64,000 bases of DNA from Xanthostigma xanthostigma (lineage: Eukaryota > Arthropoda > Insecta > Raphidioptera > Raphidiidae): the NCBI GenBank assembly GCA_963575645.1, contig OY754476.1, positions 9,858,001 to 9,922,000 on the forward strand. The letters run 5' to 3'. The notes below the pieces were generated by a model, which was given only the letters and a program-made list of their open reading frames with translations, did not search any database and was not told the DNA's origin. Below, in pieces: positions 60,436 through 64,000 of the stretch (within the stretch, counting starts at the first letter, position 1; each line of letters begins with the position of its first letter). The position numbers and the translations under genes are program-made.

Positions 60436-61380
60436 AGCTTTGTATCCCGTATAATTTTATTATAGATTCATTATCACTTATGAAATTCACTGGTGAACGT
60501 GAATTACTGTAGAAAGACGCTATAAAAACTTATTAAAACGTGGTTTTTAAGTTCGATGACTTCACTGTATCAGTATGCAACATTTTTGGATAAATATATT
60601 ATGTATTTTTTTGAAAAGTACATTATTTTTGGACAGGAAGCGAGTGGTACCTGACGAACTGTTATCAGATCAGAATATCACTTGTGAAGTGGATGGTAGA
60701 CGCTCAAACAACTATCATACTACATGTGAACTAAGATAATTCAAAAAGAGTAACCGCGCGCTCATCTTGATGTATTTATTACATACGTGAATCTACTTCT
60801 ACCATTTTTATAAAAAACAACAAAAAACAAAACAATGGATAACAAAGGGTAGTACACTCACATATATATACACATATAGATTAACTCTGTATACAGGGTG
60901 TCACAAGCATGAATCTATACATTCGTAAATGGAACGAAGTGTCCTGCAAGATTCCGGTAATTCATCGATATCTTCGTAATAGCAAAGTGATTGATATCAT
61001 GTTGGCCTGCGCAAAACATTCTCGAAAAAATTAATAGACATTGACCTTAGATTGTGATGATATAATTACAGTTTGCGCACATACAAGAACAATCTAATTT
61101 CGAATTCAAACTCCTTGTCATGTACATCATCAGATTGCTTTTGAAACTAAATCAAAAAGCGTAGAAACATTCGTTTCGAAGTGAAATTTATACAAAAAAC
61201 TATGCGGGACAATATTTTTAGATCTTGTTGGAATGAGACGAGATGCCACCAAGACAATTTCTTAGACTTTCTAGGTCCCGTTTCGATGAGATCGAAAGAG
61301 TATCTATCTAACAATCTCGAGTCGATAACAAAACCTGAACCGTTGTAGCAAAAAAATCATTCACGGTTATTAAATGAAAA
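60436..61380. other. gene-free stretch
   Basis: At 60895-60905 CAGGGTGTCAC resembles a mariner TIR, but no opposite end was found. Otherwise nothing recognised. Confidence 0.4.
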
Positions 61381-61519
61381 TAGCTTTATTCCAATTATCC
61401 GACCTGTAACAGAATCGTCACAAAAAGAGACTGTTTGCATCGGTTTTGGAACACGTTTTAGCTAATGCGCATGACTGTGACGATTCTGTTACCATTTGCA
61501 GAGAGATTGGAACAGAGCT
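61381..61519. mobile_element. 139-bp palindromic MITE, copy 2
   Basis: Ends TAGCTTTATTCCAATT and GATTGGAACAGAGCTA. The inner inverted repeat is GTAACAGAATCGTCAC / GTGACGATTCTGTTAC. The centre GAACACGTTTTAGCTAATG plus GCGCATG matches copy 1 at 59494-59630, whereas the arms have diverged. No clear target duplication. Confidence 0.75.
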
Positions 61520-63539
61520 AAAAGGTGTGTTTTAAATGTGCAATGCAATACGTTATTATTTGATTCATTCTTCTTAATGAAATTAAAATGAAAAATGAAG
61601 CTTTTTAAAAATTACACAACTAATTGATAAACTAAATCCCGAAAAATGGATAACCAAATATTGTTGCTAATTTTTTTTTCATTTTTAAAATGATCCGTCT
61701 ATTGTAAAACACGCTGTATAATTGTAACGCGTACGCACTTAAATAGGCACGATGTGTTTTGGACTTTTCATTCAAGCTTTCGACAGAATTATTATGAATT
61801 AAAGTAGTGACATGAATTTTTAACACAAAAAACTTATTCTGACTATTGTATTTCCGGTCGTAGTTATAAAAAAATAAAATTATGATCATTTAAAAATGTA
61901 TATGCTAGCATTTAAATGATGTACCTACCTATTTTTGTAAATTAAAATATTATTAATATATGTTTTCAGAATAACAATAGTTATTGAATATGCCCACTCC
62001 AAAAAAAAAACCACTAGAATACCTACATTAAAGATTAAATTTTTTCATAATTTTCAATGAATCGATTAGGTAATAGACTTGAGTCGAGGGTTAAAATTGA
62101 ATACGTATTCAATCAAATCACATATTAAAATAAAAAACCGCTCCGTATGCAGAAAACTATACCGATCTTTGTCTGCGGATAAACGCATAGTGCGCATGAT
62201 CCAATAATGAAATCGTATTTGTCCGCCGATAAACACAAAACATAATACATACTTTTTTTAATAGTAAAACGTGCTAAGCAACTTAGGCTATATGCACCTC
62301 TTCTTTCAAAATTGCTGCTTACAAGTGCATTGTGTGGAAATGAGCCATATATGAAGTTATATTGGAATCTTTGTAAGCTTTAATTGACACCTTTATGATG
62401 TACTAATGAAACGGTTACCAAAATTTACAAAAGGTGCCTTATCCAGGGATAAAACTAGTTTATATTAATTTATGACGATAAGCGATTATGGCTGTTTGTA
62501 GAATGATTGTTGATCTTCCAACTACACGAGCTTAGTGAAGATACCTTATATAGAACCGATTCAAGAATTACCAGTATGGTCGCTTGAAACAATAACGAAT
62601 AACTTCGGACACGTGCAACTTATACAAGGTGTCATTTTAGTCCAACAACCGGTGTTGTTTTCTTCCTCAAGCTCTAGCTTGCATAAAACAGTTCCAAAAA
62701 CTCAACGAACAGATCTAAGGGCCGATCCCGTAACACAGTTTAGTGTAAAACGTCGTCAAACGCTCGATACAGTACATATTCACACTCATTCGGGAACGAA
62801 CAAATACTGTGGAATTGTTGAACTTGATGAATGGCGACAGATCTCGTGATGAATTCGAACTACATGTCTGAGTATGGACATGTTAAGATTCTAAGGAAAG
62901 ATAGGTCCGACAGAGGACATGGAGTATGATTCCTGAAGCTATGTCCGGAACTACCCAAGTCTAGTAGCCACGAATTCACCGTAACTGAAGCTCAATGAGT
63001 GACTATAGCATTTCTATTGTGAGAACTGTACGTTCACAACGTGTACATTTGGAATATGAATGAGTATTTAAGTTCTAAGAAACATTTGACGCTTCTTCAA
63101 CTCGTAATCTTGATAACAAAAGGTGTAGACAATACGCTTGGAATAAAGTTAACGCGTAAACATGGTAAAAGGCCGGGCTGTGCCACCTATCTCACTCTAT
63201 CAGTAAACTTTCAAAGATAGGTATGTCTTTTTTTAAATTAGATATAAACAAAATTGAGAATCATTTTTGCTTTCTGACACCAACAAGGAATGATATGAAC
63301 AAAGATCGCATAGTGGTATCCCTATTATCCCTAAGGACCTGTGCACTTTTGGTATGGAAAATCTCATCTCGTTTCCTTCCTTAAGCAGCTTTAGACATAA
63401 TTTTATGCAAATAAAACTTCAATCGAAAATATCAAAATAAAAATAGTTTTCTCTCAAACTAAAAAAAAATCGCGGATCGCGAAGGCATAAAAGACATTTC
63501 GTCACTCGCAGCTGCACCGCATTTCAGCGCGGAACCTCC
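61520..63539. other. gene-free stretch with one unexplained open frame
   Basis: 62535-62849 (104 codons, plus) is less AT-biased than the surroundings. It contains a Ser run and a sequence of mixed composition (TVPKTQRTDLRADPVTQF), but I recognise no family. It could be an exon or an old insertion. Nothing else in the stretch was recognised. Confidence 0.3.
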
Positions 63540-63620
63540 CGGCCGGATGGGCAGCCGAAACCGAAACTAATCCGAAAAAAACAATTTTTTTGCCGAAACC
63601 GAAATTTCGGTCGGACACTA
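63540..63620. mobile_element. right end of a hAT-type element (TAGTGTCCRACCGAA family)
   Basis: CCGAAACCGAAATTTCGG and TCGGACACTA at the end are the complement of the TAGTGTCC(A/G)ACCGAA terminus seen at 10960. Inside are repeated CCGAAACCGAAA words. The left end was not found nearby, so this is a truncated or diverged copy. Confidence 0.55.
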
Positions 63621-64000
63621 TTAATTTCATTTTTATGCAGTCGGGGTTCTTGTGTTTTCTTTGATTATTAATATTTATTTTAAAAACAAAGAGTCTATCT
63701 TAATTTAATGTATTTTTGAAATACTCCCTCTTGTGTTTAGAGCAATGACATAGGTTACATACATTTGTATGTACCGATGTGCCATATATAATATATACAT
63801 ACATATGTACAAACACATTATTTTTATATGCTGTCTACGTGGCCACCACCTAAAACTTTGATGCTTCTTGTTGAATTTTAATTCAGTAGCGACGCCTTCC
63901 TTTATGCATTGTGCCAACCGTTCAACACAGTAGCGTTTCGCTTATGCCGAAAATCGCAAAACAACTGAAGAAAACACCAAAAATTTCAAAGAAAATTTAA
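63621..64000. other. gene-free right edge
   Basis: AT-rich with a TACATACATATGTAC-type stretch near 63775-63812. Nothing recognised. Confidence 0.4.

Noticed and set aside
60895..60920. mariner TIR CAGGGTGTCAC
   Set aside because: Only one end is present, so an element cannot be defined.
1..64000. CRISPR array, operon, or prokaryotic defence system
   Set aside because: No regularly spaced identical repeats with unique spacers and no dense gene clusters; the sequence is eukaryotic nuclear DNA.

Overview
This window is AT-rich animal nuclear DNA, almost certainly from an insect. The signs are: no dense operon-like genes, many short non-autonomous DNA transposons with clean target-site duplications, tRNA-derived SINEs, degenerate non-LTR retrotransposon sequence, and one spliced coding exon encoding an Ala/His-rich developmental-regulator-type N-terminus. 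The SINE tail and repeat style made me lean toward Hemiptera, but the order cannot be fixed from the sequence alone. Most open frames of 60-120 codons are chance openings in AT-rich DNA or lie inside repeats.

The one convincing protein-coding feature is on the minus strand at 53386-53678. It is a first coding exon of 97 codons plus 2 nt, with an in-frame stop directly before its ATG and a consensus CG|GTGAGT donor. It probably begins a transcription factor gene (homeobox-type is a guess). Its 5' UTR and promoter would lie to the right (about 53.7-55.9 kb, where GC-rich sequence with two CACGTG sites occurs). Its further exons would lie to the left. I recognise none in the left 53 kb, so that part may be a giant first intron packed with repeats.

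Layout. 0-9 kb: gene-free sequence with a 195-bp-period duplication, a 366-bp palindrome (4737-5102), a head-to-head pair of tRNA-headed repeats (5722-6218) and a pogo-like MITE. 9-22 kb: two oppositely oriented copies of an unclassified 0.5-0.6 kb repeat (9453-9956 and 21303-21897), hAT elements at 10960, 13807 and 17848, a full SINE with 11-bp target duplication (11689-12119), and a GC-rich inverted-repeat unit (16290-16796). 22-32 kb: a nested transposon stack (25343-26785), a second pogo-like MITE, a 303-bp palindrome beside a tRNA-like sequence, and a small hAT element with perfect 8-bp target duplication inside other repeats. 32-46 kb: a hAT element (33750-34288), a broken non-LTR reverse-transcriptase remnant (37193-37667), an inverted array of about 20-bp-periodic motifs (38345-38905), and two RTE-like repeats, one carrying an extra tRNA-like segment. 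46-53 kb: a 674-bp gap-free palindrome with smaller palindromes inside (46243-46916), a tRNA-Arg-like sequence, and an approximately 80-bp minisatellite at two places. 54-64 kb: presumed upstream gene region, a hAT element with perfect target duplication (56400-56894), a 14-bp tandem array, two 137-139 bp palindromic MITEs, another foldback with a GAAGAAG...GAAACG core, and a hAT end at the right edge.

No multi-gene system is visible. The unusual content is structural: several independent families of long inverted repeats, at least four distinct tRNA-like heads, and a recurrent CTGAAGA...GAAAC core that resembles part of a hammerhead ribozyme.
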